Assembly: GCA_002405525.1 (NCBI GenBank)
Contig: DHLY01000077.1
Span: forward strand, 1,835-45,430
DNA: 43,596 bases
From: Proteobacteria bacterium UBA4656
GTDB taxonomy: Bacteria; Pseudomonadota; Gammaproteobacteria; Xanthomonadales; Ahniellaceae
Reading direction: 5' to 3'
Position 1 is the first letter of the stretch. Each line of letters begins with the position of its first letter. The notes beneath the pieces are model-generated. The model worked only from the letters and a program-made list of their open reading frames with translations. It searched no databases and was not told where the DNA came from. This document shows, piece by piece, positions 1 to 7,596 of this stretch. The position numbers and the translations under genes are program-made.

Positions 1-117
1 CATTGCGAGTCCGGCGCAGGTCCGGACTCGCTCCCGCTCCCGCGGGTGATGCCCTTGCGTGCATGACCCGCACGCGGGCCATCCGTGGCCGGCCTGAGAA
101 GCTGTGCTTTTTCTCAG
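1..117 (+). repeat. Interspersed multi-hairpin element, copy 1 (cut by window edge)
   Basis: This stretch matches the elements at 7484, 17829 and 33910. Shared blocks include GGTCCGGACTCGCT near 19-32, the GCATGACCCG block near 61-70 and a GGCC-ATCCGT-GGCC palindrome near 77-90. The right end folds as CTGAGAA (94-100) against TTCTCAG (111-117), a decayed form of the long stem seen in the other copies. The minus-strand CsgG-like gene stops at 122-124, four bases beyond the stem. The left part probably continues outside the window. Confidence 0.75.
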
Positions 118-121
118 ACTG

Positions 122-844
122 TCAGTCGTCGAGGTCGAGCGCGCCTCGCGTCTTCTCCCGGCGGCGATTCTCTTTCGCGTCGTACTCGGACTCGCAGCCA
201 TCCTGCTGCACCATCACGCAGGACAGATAGTCGGTCGCCTCGACCAGTGCGGCCCTGATCGCTTTGCCGGCCGGGGTCTTGTTCTCCTGCGACAGGGCGC
301 CGCCGAAGCCTCCGCGGTAGAGGCCGATGCTCATCCCGCCGCCCTTCGCGTTGCCCTCGATCGTGCGCACGAAATCGACCTCGCCGGTGGTGGCGTTGAT
401 CACGCGCAGGTCGATCGCGAGGTAGGCACGCTCCGACTTGCCACCGAGCGAGACACCGCCGAACGAGATGCCACCGCCGGTGCTCGAGGTTTCTTCCTCG
501 TAGGCGCTCACCGTGCCGGTGATGAGGTACTGCGCACCGGTCAACTTGCCGATCTTGGCACCGGTCCCAGGCGCGACCCGGCCAGACGCGGCGAGGTTCT
601 GCTCCGACAGCACGTCTTCGATCTTGTTGCGCTCGACGACCTTGAAGTCACCGGTCGACGCCAGTTCGTTGGTCAGCATGCCGGCAAGTTCCCAGCCGAC
701 GCCGCCGCGCCACCATGCCGCACCAGATTCGTTGCGGAACTCGGTCACCGCCACCACCGGTTTGCCGCTGCCGCGCTGGGCCATCACCGGATCCGCCACC
801 GCCAGGCCCGCCAGGGCCAGTGCCACGCAAAGCACACGACTCAT
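122..844 (-). CDS. CsgG/HfaB-family secreted or outer-membrane-associated protein
   Basis: The 240-residue product has a signal peptide (MSRVLCVALALAGLAV..MAQ). A CsgG-type domain follows: KPVVAVTEFRNES, then a GxxLAGMLTNELAS helix, FKVVERNKIEDVLSEQ and GAQYLITGTVSAYEE. This order is characteristic of the CsgG fold used for curli secretion and of CsgG-like lipoproteins whose role is unknown. There is no lipobox Cys in the signal peptide and no csg genes nearby, so a true curli channel is unlikely. ATG 844 is preferred over ATG 850 because GAGGGG lies about 6 bases upstream of it but directly abuts the other. The gene ends beside repeat copy 1. It lies 184 bases downstream of the CHAD gene on the same strand; a perfect CTCCTGCAGGAG palindrome sits in that gap at 973-984. 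Confidence 0.8.
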   Translation of the reverse strand: MSRVLCVALALAGLAVADPVMAQRGSGKPVVAVTEFRNESGAAWWRGGVGWELAGMLTNELASTGDFKVVERNKIEDVLSEQNLAASGRVAPGTGAKIGKLTGAQYLITGTVSAYEEETSSTGGGISFGGVSLGGKSERAYLAIDLRVINATTGEVDFVRTIEGNAKGGGMSIGLYRGGFGGALSQENKTPAGKAIRAALVEATDYLSCVMVQQDGCESEYDAKENRRREKTRGALDLDD

Positions 845-1028
845 GACCATCCCCTCGCAGGATTTGGGTGTTCCATCGCGGCGTTGGGTGCCGCCGCGCA
901 AAGCATAACATCGACCACCACGACGCCCCCGCAGCGACCTGACGGCCGCACGGGGCGGCCGCGGCAGACACGCTCCTGCAGGAGTCATTCCACGAACAGC
1001 GACAACGCCGGCGACCTGGAGCGCCCGA

Positions 1029-1934
1029 TCAGCCGCCGTCCGCGCCGCCCCGCAAAGCCCGCAGCCCAGCCACGCGGCGCGCGAAGCGGCGCGGCGGTTC
1101 GATGGCGATGCGGCGAGCGATGCGCAGCGCACGCTCCCGCAGGCGGGCCCGCAATGCGGCCACGTCGGCGCGCACCGCCGGCAGGGGACGCCCCCCGGGC
1201 ATCACCCCGCGGCGGCGCGACAGCCACGCGTCGAGCAGTTGCAGATCCCGTTCCTCACCGAGCGACTGCGAAAGGCGTTTGGCCTCGGCGGCGAGGGCGC
1301 CCAGGACCGCGGGCCAAGCGTTCGCTACCAGCTCGAGTTGAAGCCAATGGACCCGCGCGCGCTGCCGCAGTCGATGCCAGGCCGCGCCGTCGGGCGGTGC
1401 CGCGAGGGCATCGTTCAGGGCGCGATCAAGACGCGTTCGGCCCGCCGCGAGGCCGCGCGCCAGCGCCTGCTGGTCGAAGCCTTCGAGCGGCCCCGGCCCG
1501 TCGTCCGCCGCGCGCGCAACCCATCGGCGCGCGCTGTCCAGCGCAGGCCCGCCGGCGCCGACGATCCGATCGCGGCGCGAGCGCAGGCTGCGCAGCAGGC
1601 GCGAGCGCTCCGCCTCGTCCAGCGCGACCCCGGCCTGCGCCAGGTGCGCCTCGATGGCCTCGACCACCGACTGCGCGTCGCGCAGCGGCGACAGCAGAGC
1701 GCCGGCCGACCGCAGGCTGGCGCTGCAGGCGGTCCATCGCTCGCGGTCGAGCCGCGGACGCAGCAGCGCCTGCGCTGCGCGCGCGCGCCGCATCGCGCGT
1801 CGCGCGTCGTGGATCGCCGCGTGGACCTCGCGCGCCGGCCGATCGAGGTGCGCCCGCGCTGCGGCGACCTGCTCAGCGAAGACCCGCCGCAGACCAAGGG
1901 AAGGCGAATCGCCCGGATCGATCTGGTAAGCCAT
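1029..1934 (-). CDS. CHAD domain-containing protein
   Basis: The 301-residue helical protein is rich in Ala, Arg and Leu. Its N-terminal half has the CHAD signature: VHAAIHDARRAMRRARA (a conserved His followed by Arg/Lys-rich helices), then an LRPRLDRERW stretch and LSPLRDAQSVVEAI. A second similar helical set follows with RQRARVHWLQLEL and LGEERDLQLLDAWL, as expected for the two four-helix bundles of CHAD. CHAD domains bind polyphosphate through these basic patches. No CYTH triphosphatase domain is fused or adjacent, so this is a stand-alone CHAD protein. The start ATG at 1934 has an AAGGG-type ribosome site. The gene is divergent from the alcohol dehydrogenase, with about 117 bases between the starts. 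Confidence 0.85.
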   Translation of the reverse strand: MAYQIDPGDSPSLGLRRVFAEQVAAARAHLDRPAREVHAAIHDARRAMRRARAAQALLRPRLDRERWTACSASLRSAGALLSPLRDAQSVVEAIEAHLAQAGVALDEAERSRLLRSLRSRRDRIVGAGGPALDSARRWVARAADDGPGPLEGFDQQALARGLAAGRTRLDRALNDALAAPPDGAAWHRLRQRARVHWLQLELVANAWPAVLGALAAEAKRLSQSLGEERDLQLLDAWLSRRRGVMPGGRPLPAVRADVAALRARLRERALRIARRIAIEPPRRFARRVAGLRALRGGADGG

Positions 1935-2051
1935 GCGGCACCCACCCTTCGCGCGCGGAGCTCAGCATGTGCCCGGGGCGGGGGCGTGCGCAAGCCGCTT
2001 GGAGACGGCGTGCCCGAAGCGCATACTGGAAAGCCTCGCGGAGCGCGAACC

Positions 2052-3065
2052 TTGACCATCCGTGCCTTCGCCGCCACCCGACCCGCCGGCCCGCTCGCAG
2101 CGTGGTCGTACGAACCCGGCCGACTGCCGGACGACCATGTCGAGGTCGCGGTCGAACACTGCGGCGTCTGCCATTCCGACCTGTCGATGCTCGACAACGA
2201 CTGGCGGCGCACTGCCTATCCCTTCGTCCCGGGGCACGAGGTGGTCGGCCGGGTGGTCGACACGGGGGCCGCGGTCCGGCGGATCCGGGTCGGTGATCGG
2301 GTCGGGGTCGGCTGGTATGCCGGAAGCTGCATGCACTGCATCGATTGCCTACGCGGCGACCAGCACCTGTGCGCCGCCTCGGCCGGGCTGATCACCGACG
2401 GCCACGGCGGCTTCGCCGACCGCGTGCGCTGTCACTGGGTGTGGGCGACCCCGCTGCCCGAGGGGCTCGATGCGGGCAGCGCGGGCCCGCTGTTCTGCGG
2501 CGGCATCACGGTGTTCGGACCGATCCACGCGTTTGGCGTGAAGCCGACCGATCGCGTCGGCGTGGTCGGCATCGGCGGCCTTGGCCACCTGGCGCTGCGG
2601 TTCCTGCGCGCGTGGGGCTGCGAGGTCACCGCCTTCACCTCGACCGAGGCCAAACGTGTCGAAGCGCTCGCGCTCGGTGCGCACCATGCGACCGGAACCC
2701 ACGACGAACGCGCCCTCAAGGCCCTTGCGGGCCGCTTCGACTTCATTCTCGTGACCGCCAATGTCGCGCTGCCTTGGGCCGGTTTCCTCGGCGCCCTCGC
2801 GCCGCGCGGGCGGCTGCATGTGGTCGGCGCGGTCCTGGAGCCGATTCCGGTTCCGGCCTTCGCGCTGATCGGCGGGCAGCGCTCGCTGTCCGGCTCGCCG
2901 CTCGGCAGCCCGGCGACAGTGACCGACATGCTGGCCTTCTGCGCCCGCCACGCCATCGCGCCGGTGGTCGAGAGGTTCCCGCTCTCGCGCGTCAACGACG
3001 CGCTGGAGCACTTGCGCGCCGGCAAGGCGCGATGGCGCGTCGTGCTCGACAACGACTTCGGCTGA
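2052..3065 (+). CDS. Zinc-dependent NAD(P) alcohol dehydrogenase (YahK/cinnamyl type)
   Basis: The 337-residue medium-chain dehydrogenase carries the catalytic zinc Cys in EHCGVCHSD (C37) and the PGHEVVGRV motif. The structural zinc loop is SCMHCIDCLRGDQHLC. The Rossmann motif GIGGLGHLALRF follows near residue 173, then a C-terminal substrate and dimer domain. This arrangement fits the NADP-preferring YahK/Adh6 group of aldehyde reductases; the physiological substrate cannot be read from sequence. The start is a TTG at 2052 with GGAG about ten bases upstream and is the first start that begins in the homologous N-terminus. Long upstream frame extensions are antisense to the CHAD gene. The stop codon lies in the left arm of a small stem that begins repeat copy 7. 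Confidence 0.9.
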   Translation: MTIRAFAATRPAGPLAAWSYEPGRLPDDHVEVAVEHCGVCHSDLSMLDNDWRRTAYPFVPGHEVVGRVVDTGAAVRRIRVGDRVGVGWYAGSCMHCIDCLRGDQHLCAASAGLITDGHGGFADRVRCHWVWATPLPEGLDAGSAGPLFCGGITVFGPIHAFGVKPTDRVGVVGIGGLGHLALRFLRAWGCEVTAFTSTEAKRVEALALGAHHATGTHDERALKALAGRFDFILVTANVALPWAGFLGALAPRGRLHVVGAVLEPIPVPAFALIGGQRSLSGSPLGSPATVTDMLAFCARHAIAPVVERFPLSRVNDALEHLRAGKARWRVVLDNDFG

Positions 3066-3170
3066 CCGCGACGGTCGCGGGACCGCGGGCCGACCGCGCC
3101 CTCCCCCGCACGCCGGTCGGAATCGGGAAGCACCGATCCGGACGGACCGCGACAGAAATCCTCACCACGA
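3063..3170 (-). repeat. Decayed multi-hairpin element, copy 7 (inverted)
   Basis: This follows directly from the alcohol dehydrogenase stop. GACCG (3064-3068) pairs with CGGTC (3072-3076), so the TGA overlaps the left arm. Further right, GATCCGGAC (3135-3143) followed by GGACCGCGACAG (3144-3155) matches the reverse complement of the conserved block of copies 3 and 5, with one internal deletion. A looser match to the ATTCGAGGCAGC segment precedes it. It is decayed but has the same order and the same relation to a stop codon as the clear copies. Confidence 0.4.
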
Positions 3171-3415
3171 CGCCGGGCAGCGCAGCCGCGAGCCGCCCGG
3201 CAGCCGACCGCACCGGCCACGGCCGCCGGCGGCGCGCGGCTCCGAGACTGGCTTTTTTCCCGGGGCAGGGTTATCGTGTTTTCGCTGCGCGTGCGCGGCC
3301 GCTTGTCAAGTCCCGGCTCCCGCGAGGGGACTGGGCATGCAAACCGGCACGGGCGTCAGCGTCGTAGTGCGTCGACGGGGACGCACGTTACCGAGAATTG
3401 TTCGAGGCAACAGCA
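3066..3415. other. Gene-free stretch: decayed repeat and cold-shock leader
   Basis: These 350 bases lie between the alcohol dehydrogenase stop and the cold-shock gene. The left part is repeat copy 7. The right part should hold the promoter and 5' leader of the cold-shock gene; a TTATCG box near 3271 is a weak candidate -10 and no convincing -35 can be named. I see no coding potential. Confidence 0.4.
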
Positions 3416-3631
3416 ATGAGCGACCAACAGATCGGCACCGTCAAGTGGTTCAATGACGAAAAGGGGTACGGCTTCATCAAGCGCGACAACGGACCCGACG
3501 TCTTCGTGCACTTTCGCGCCATCGTGAGCACGGGCCCGGGTCGGCGTTCCCTCGCCGAGGGCCAGAAGGTGCAGTTCAAGGTCGTGCAGGGCCAGAAGGG
3601 CCTGCAGGCCGAGAACGTCGTTCCGATGTAA
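3416..3631 (+). CDS. Cold-shock protein, CspA family
   Basis: The 71-residue single cold-shock domain protein begins [15 protein letters not shown], with RNP1 (KGYGFI) and RNP2 (VFVHF) intact. It ends in the usual ENVVPM, so it is full length. Such proteins bind single-stranded RNA and DNA and act as RNA chaperones. The ATG at 3416 is chosen over an in-frame ATG at 3398 because the family begins immediately before GTVKWF and a GAGG site lies about ten bases upstream. The long 5' leader and strong downstream terminator indicate a single-gene transcript, as is common for csp genes. Confidence 0.95.
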   Translation: MSDQQIGTVKWFNDEKGYGFIKRDNGPDVFVHFRAIVSTGPGRRSLAEGQKVQFKVVQGQKGLQAENVVPM

Positions 3632-3659
3632 GTGGTGGTCCACCGCGGAGCCGGCAAAG

Positions 3660-3687
3660 CGCGGGCCCGGGTGCCCGCGTTTTTTTT
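3660..3687 (+). terminator. Rho-independent terminator of the cold-shock gene
   Basis: CGCGGGC (3660-3666) pairs perfectly with GCCCGCG (3673-3679) around a CCGGGT loop and is followed by eight T residues (3680-3687). It lies 29 bases after the cold-shock stop. Because the NRDE gene converges on it from the right, it may also limit transcription coming the other way. Confidence 0.92.
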
Positions 3688-3704
3688 GCACCGCCTTCCG
3701 CGGA

Positions 3705-4449
3705 CTACCAGTCGAAGGCGGCATCGCTCGACAAACCGCCGTCGCCGGTGAAGTTCCGTTCCTGGATCCGCCCGCGCCGGGCGGCCAGTGCGAGAAGCGT
3801 GCTGCAGCGTGTCTCGTAGCCCGCCGCCACGATGAACGCGGCCGACAGCACGCTTTCCCAGGTGCGCGGAATGCCGGTTCCCGGCAGTCCGTGGTCGGCA
3901 GCCCGGGTCCGGTCGGCAAGGGCCTCGAACAGGCGCACCATCGGATCGGCCTGGATCAGCGCCGCCTCGAGGCGGCCACGCAGGCGCCGCACCTTCGGCC
4001 AAGGCGTGTCGAGCGAATGGTTCGACAGCACGTAGGTGCCCGGCGCAAGTTCCCGCGCGGCGCCCGAACGACTGCTGACACACCACAGCGACCCTGCGTC
4101 GCCAAGCAGCAGGTTGAAAGCCCGATAGTCGCCCGTGCGCGCGACCGCGGCGGCCGCGAGTGCGGCCGGCGGCGTGTCGGACGCGAGGAAGTCCGCGACC
4201 AGTTCCCCCCCGCGAACGCCGGCCCGGAGTCGCCTCCGGGGGACCGCGATGGTTGGTCACCGCCGCGAAGCAGCCATCGGGGCGCGCGCCCAGCCAGGTC
4301 CCGCCTGCCGCCAGGTCACGCCCGGCAAGGAAGCCTTCCGGCCAGCGAGCCAGCGGCGCGGCCGGCCGATGGTGGAACTCGTCGCGATTGGCGGCGACCA
4401 GCAAAGGCCAGTCCTGGCGCTCGCGCCAGGCGAGTGCAAGCAAGCACAT
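3705..4449 (-). pseudogene. NRDE/TANGO2 family protein, frameshifted in a C7 tract
   Basis: The N-terminal frame starts at ATG 4449 and gives MCLLALAWRER, then LLVAANRDEFHHRPA, GGTWLGARPDG and AAVTNHRGP. This contains the NRDE motif typical of the TANGO2-like family (here ANRDE). The family sequence then continues in a different frame: RGELVADFLASD, GDYRAFNLLLGD, YVLSNHSLDTPWPK, ending near NFTGDGGLSSDAAFDW at 3705. The switch falls on a run of seven C at 4205-4211 on the plus strand; removing one base restores a single 247-residue protein of normal family length. This could be a real mutation, a phase-variable tract or a sequencing error. The gene overlaps the glutamate-synthase-like gene by one base (TGATG), suggesting coupled translation. 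The function of the family is unclear; eukaryotic members are linked to lipid or haem handling. Confidence 0.85.
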
Positions 4450-6095
4450 CAGCGCATCTTGGTGGTGCGCATCGAGAGCACGGTCGAAGGCGCCTCGAAG
4501 CTGTCGGCGCGCGCCACGTCCCAGAACACCTTGAACACCGCGTGGGAACGCTCGGCCCCCAGCAGTTCGCCGGGCTTGACCCAATGGTGCATGGCAGCCA
4601 GCGAACGCACCTCGGTGGCCGACAGGCGGTGCACGATGTGCTCGGGTCCCACTTGCTCCGGGTGCGAGAGGCCCGCGGCCGCGATCAGTTCCTTGAGCGC
4701 CTTGAGCGTGTTCTGGTGGAAGTTGAACACCCGGTCCGCCTTGTCCGGCACCACCAGCGCCCGGTAGCGAGCCGGGTCCTGTGTGGTCACGCCGGTGGGG
4801 CACTTGCCGGTGTGGCAGCTCTGGGCTTGGATGCAGCCGAGCGCGAACATGAAGCCGCGCGCCGAGTTGCCCCAGTCGGCGCCGAGTGCGAAGGCACGCA
4901 CCAGATCGAAAGCGGTTACGATCTTGCCGCTGGCGCCGAGCCGGACCTCGCCACGCTTGCCGATTCCGACCAGGGTGTTGTGGACCAGCATCAGGCCCTC
5001 CTGCAGCGGGGCGCCGACATGGTCGGTGAACTCCAACGGCGCCGCCCCGGTACCGCCCTCGCCGCCGTCGACCACGATGAAGTCCGGAACGATCCCGGTG
5101 TCGAGGATCGCCTTGGCGATGCCGAACCATTCCCACGGGTGGCCGATCGCCAGCTTGAATCCCACCGGCTTGCCGCCGGACAGGGTGCGTAGGCGGGCGA
5201 CGAACTGAAGCAGTCCAATCGGCGTCGAGAAGGCCGAATGACGCGGCGGAGAAATGCAGTCTTCCCCCACCGCAACACCGCGCGCTTCGGCGATCTCCCG
5301 GGTCACCTTGGCACCGGGCAGCACGCCACCGTGCCCCGGTTTGGCGCCCTGCGACAGCTTGATCTCGATCATCCTGACCTGCGGCGATGCCGCGTTGGCG
5401 GCGAACTTCTCCGCACTGAAACTGCCGTCCGGGTTCCTGCAGCCGAAGTAACCCGAGCCGACCTCCCACACGAGGTCGCCGCCCGGCTCGCGGTGGAAGC
5501 GCGAGATCGATCCTTCCCCGGTGTCGTGGAAGAAACGCCCGCGCCGCGCGCCCTCGTTCAGTGCCAGCACCGCGTTCGGCGACAGTGCGCCGTAGGACAT
5601 CGCCGAGATGTTGAACACGCTGGCCGAATACGGCTGCGCGCACTGGGCGGAGCCGATGTCTATGCGGAAGTCGTGACTTTCGATGTCGGTCGGCGCCACC
5701 GAATGGTTGATCCACTCGTAGTCGGGCCGGTACACGTCGGCCTGGGTGCCGAACGGGCGTTTGTCAACGATGTTCTTCGCGCGTTGGTAGACGATCGAGC
5801 GCTGGTTGCGCGAGAACGGCTGCGCCTCGGTGTCGGACTCGAGGAAGTACTGGCGGATCTCCGGCCGGATCTCCTCGAGGAAGAAGCGCAGGTGCGACAG
5901 GATCGGATAGTTGCGGCGGATCGACTGCCGGGTCTGGACGAGGTCCCGCGCGCCGACCAGCGCCAGCAGGCCTGCGATCAAGCCGATCCATGCGAAGACC
6001 GCGCCGTGCCCGAACCAGGCGAGCGCCGCGCATGCAAGGGCCGCGAGCACGCAGCCGGCGAAGAACCCATAGCGCGAAGGCAGTGCCCGGAGCAT
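4449..6095 (-). CDS. FMN-binding glutamate synthase family protein
   Basis: The 548-residue protein starts with two membrane-spanning segments (about residues 8-50). It continues with a domain like the FMN barrel of the large subunit of glutamate synthase. Visible markers are SAMSYGALSPNAV, GRFFHDTGEGSIS, EIKLSQGAKPGHGGVLP, the FMN-phosphate loop VVDGGEGGTGAAPLEF, and a cysteine motif CHTGKCPTGVTTQ resembling the Fe-S ligands of GltB. It lacks the glutaminase domain and the GXGXG helix domain, so it is not a canonical glutamate synthase; this membrane-anchored family is widespread but its substrate is not known. The start has a GGGGGAAG ribosome site. It is translationally coupled to the NRDE gene and divergent from the TPR gene. 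Confidence 0.9.
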   Translation of the reverse strand: MLRALPSRYGFFAGCVLAALACAALAWFGHGAVFAWIGLIAGLLALVGARDLVQTRQSIRRNYPILSHLRFFLEEIRPEIRQYFLESDTEAQPFSRNQRSIVYQRAKNIVDKRPFGTQADVYRPDYEWINHSVAPTDIESHDFRIDIGSAQCAQPYSASVFNISAMSYGALSPNAVLALNEGARRGRFFHDTGEGSISRFHREPGGDLVWEVGSGYFGCRNPDGSFSAEKFAANAASPQVRMIEIKLSQGAKPGHGGVLPGAKVTREIAEARGVAVGEDCISPPRHSAFSTPIGLLQFVARLRTLSGGKPVGFKLAIGHPWEWFGIAKAILDTGIVPDFIVVDGGEGGTGAAPLEFTDHVGAPLQEGLMLVHNTLVGIGKRGEVRLGASGKIVTAFDLVRAFALGADWGNSARGFMFALGCIQAQSCHTGKCPTGVTTQDPARYRALVVPDKADRVFNFHQNTLKALKELIAAAGLSHPEQVGPEHIVHRLSATEVRSLAAMHHWVKPGELLGAERSHAVFKVFWDVARADSFEAPSTVLSMRTTKMR

Positions 6096-6247
6096 CGCTT
6101 CCCCCCTGCTGTGCTGGTCTGTGCCGATGATGCCCGCTCGGCGTTGCGCTGCAAACCGGCGGCGGCTGCCAGTTCGGCATGACTTCCGGCAGCCGCAGGT
6201 TCAGCATCGGCCTGCGCATACTTCGGGCGCCTATCCAGGAGCCCACC

Positions 6248-7144
6248 ATGAACCGCCTCCCCGCCGCCGCCATCGCCACCGCGCTTTTCCTGTCGCTGGA
6301 CATGTCTGCGTTCGCCCAGTCCGAGCGCGCGCCGCTCGCAGCCGAGGTGCAGCAGGTCCGAAACCTGCTCGGCGCCAACAGGACCGACGAGGCGATCGCG
6401 CAGGCGGAAAAAGCCACCACGGCGCGACCGGATGATGGCAAGGCTTGGCTCTGGCTGGGCAACGCCTATGGTCAGAAGGCGCTCGAGGTCATGATCCTGG
6501 CCAAGCCGAAGTGGGCGGGAAAGTGCCGCGACGCCTACGAGAAGGCCGTGGCCGTGTCGCCTGCCGACCCGGACCCGCGGCTGCAGCTGATCCAGTACTA
6601 CCTGCAAGCTCCCGGCTTCATGGGCGGCGGCCGCGACAAAGCCGAGGCGCAAGTCGAGGCCCTGCAGGCGATCGGCGCTGTCTGGGGCCACATCGGCCAG
6701 GCAGCGCTGCTGCTGGCCGACGACAAGCGCGAGGAAGCCATCGGCGCCTACGCGGACGCGTTCGCCGCCGATCCAGGCAACCGCCGGGCCACGCTGGGGC
6801 TGATTTCGATGTACCTGCGCGAACAGCGCTTCGCCGACGCCCGGACAGTGGCCGAGGCTGCCCTCGCACGCGACCCGCGCGACGCGATCGGTCTGTACAT
6901 GCTCGGTCGCATCGCGGTCGACGATGGTCAGCGCATCGAGGAGGGCATCGAGAGTCTCGCAACCTACATCCGCCTCGACAGTCACCCCGAGGAGCTCGGC
7001 GTTGCCGCCGCCTGGTGGCGGAAAGGCCTGCTGTTCGAGAAGGCCGGACGCCAGGAGGAGGCAGTGCAGGCCTTGCGCACGGCGATCGGACTCGACGCGC
7101 AGTTGGAACAGGCGAGGAAGGATCTGCAGCGCCTGGAAAGTTGA
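6248..7144 (+). CDS. Exported tetratricopeptide-repeat protein
   Basis: The 298-residue product has a signal peptide (MNRLPAAAIATALFLSL..AFAQ) and then a string of about six TPR-like helical pairs. Examples are LGANRTDEAIAQAEKATTAR, KAWLWLGNAYGQKAL, DKREEAIGAYADAFAADPGN, RFADARTVAEAALARDPRD and AGRQEEAVQALRTAIGLD. TPR arrays bind partner proteins, and this one should act in the periplasm. ATG 6248 is preferred because AGGAG lies 7 bases upstream and the signal peptide begins there. It stands alone; the target is unknown. Confidence 0.85.
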   Translation: MNRLPAAAIATALFLSLDMSAFAQSERAPLAAEVQQVRNLLGANRTDEAIAQAEKATTARPDDGKAWLWLGNAYGQKALEVMILAKPKWAGKCRDAYEKAVAVSPADPDPRLQLIQYYLQAPGFMGGGRDKAEAQVEALQAIGAVWGHIGQAALLLADDKREEAIGAYADAFAADPGNRRATLGLISMYLREQRFADARTVAEAALARDPRDAIGLYMLGRIAVDDGQRIEEGIESLATYIRLDSHPEELGVAAAWWRKGLLFEKAGRQEEAVQALRTAIGLDAQLEQARKDLQRLES

Positions 7145-7483
7145 ACCGCGGCGTAGCGACGCATCGGGATCGGTCATTACCGCTGCCGAGCTTCTTCGGG
7201 TGCTCCGCAAGCGGGACCCGCGCCATAGGCGCGCCCGACCGAAGGGACTCAGGGCACGATGTTGCCGAGTTTGAATCTCATGGCGGGCCGGATGCCGTTG
7301 CTCGCGCGCATCCGGGTGCCAGCCTGGAAATTGCTGCCACCGTGACGACCGAGGTCGTTCTGCGACACACCGGTCGTGGATGCTTCGCGCAAGCGCATGC
7401 GGCCGATCGCCGCGCCAGCCACATCATCGGGCCCGCGCAGCGCCCGCCCGCCGCCCGGACGAGGCGGCCGCTCATTGCCTGCA
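7145..7483. other. Gene-free stretch between TPR gene and repeat copy 2
   Basis: No intact gene is evident in these 340 bases. The only coding-like signal is a short minus-strand frame described separately at 7249-7398. No terminator with a T-tract is visible after the TPR stop. Confidence 0.5.
7249..7398 (-). pseudogene. Possible gene remnant (unrecognised 49-residue C-terminal-like fragment)
   Basis: This minus-strand frame reads MRLREASTTGVSQNDLGRH.. and ends RPAMRFKLGNIVP before a TGA at 7249. The balanced composition (Asn, Gln, Phe, Gly, few Arg runs) looks more like a real protein tail than the Arg/Ala-rich antisense frames elsewhere. The frame stays open upstream through repeat copy 2 but has no credible ribosome site, so it may be the 3' remnant of a gene whose front was lost. 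I do not recognise the family. Confidence 0.25.
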
Positions 7484-7596
7484 AGAAAAATCCCATCCTG
7501 TGGACCGTACCAGTCGCGAGTCATGCACTTGCGAGGATGACCCGCGCGCAGGCCACCCATGGCCTGCCTGAGAGGCTGTTTTCTACAGCCTCTCAG
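7484..7596 (+). repeat. Interspersed multi-hairpin element, copy 2
   Basis: It shows the shared blocks AGTCGCGAGTCATGCACTTG, GACCCGCGCGCAGGCC and a GGCC-ACCCAT-GGCC palindrome. It ends in the best stem of the family: CTGAGAGGCTGT (7568-7579), loop TTTCT, ACAGCCTCTCAG (7585-7596), 12 perfect pairs. The minus-strand ion-channel gene stops at TGA 7595-7593, inside the right arm. This copy lacks the middle GGTCCGGACTCGCT block present in copies 1, 3 and 5. Confidence 0.9.

Noticed and set aside
122..1132. Extended start for the CsgG-like gene at 1132
   Set aside because: The extra N-terminus is Arg/Ala-rich, overlaps the CHAD gene, and would bury a clear signal peptide that starts at 844.
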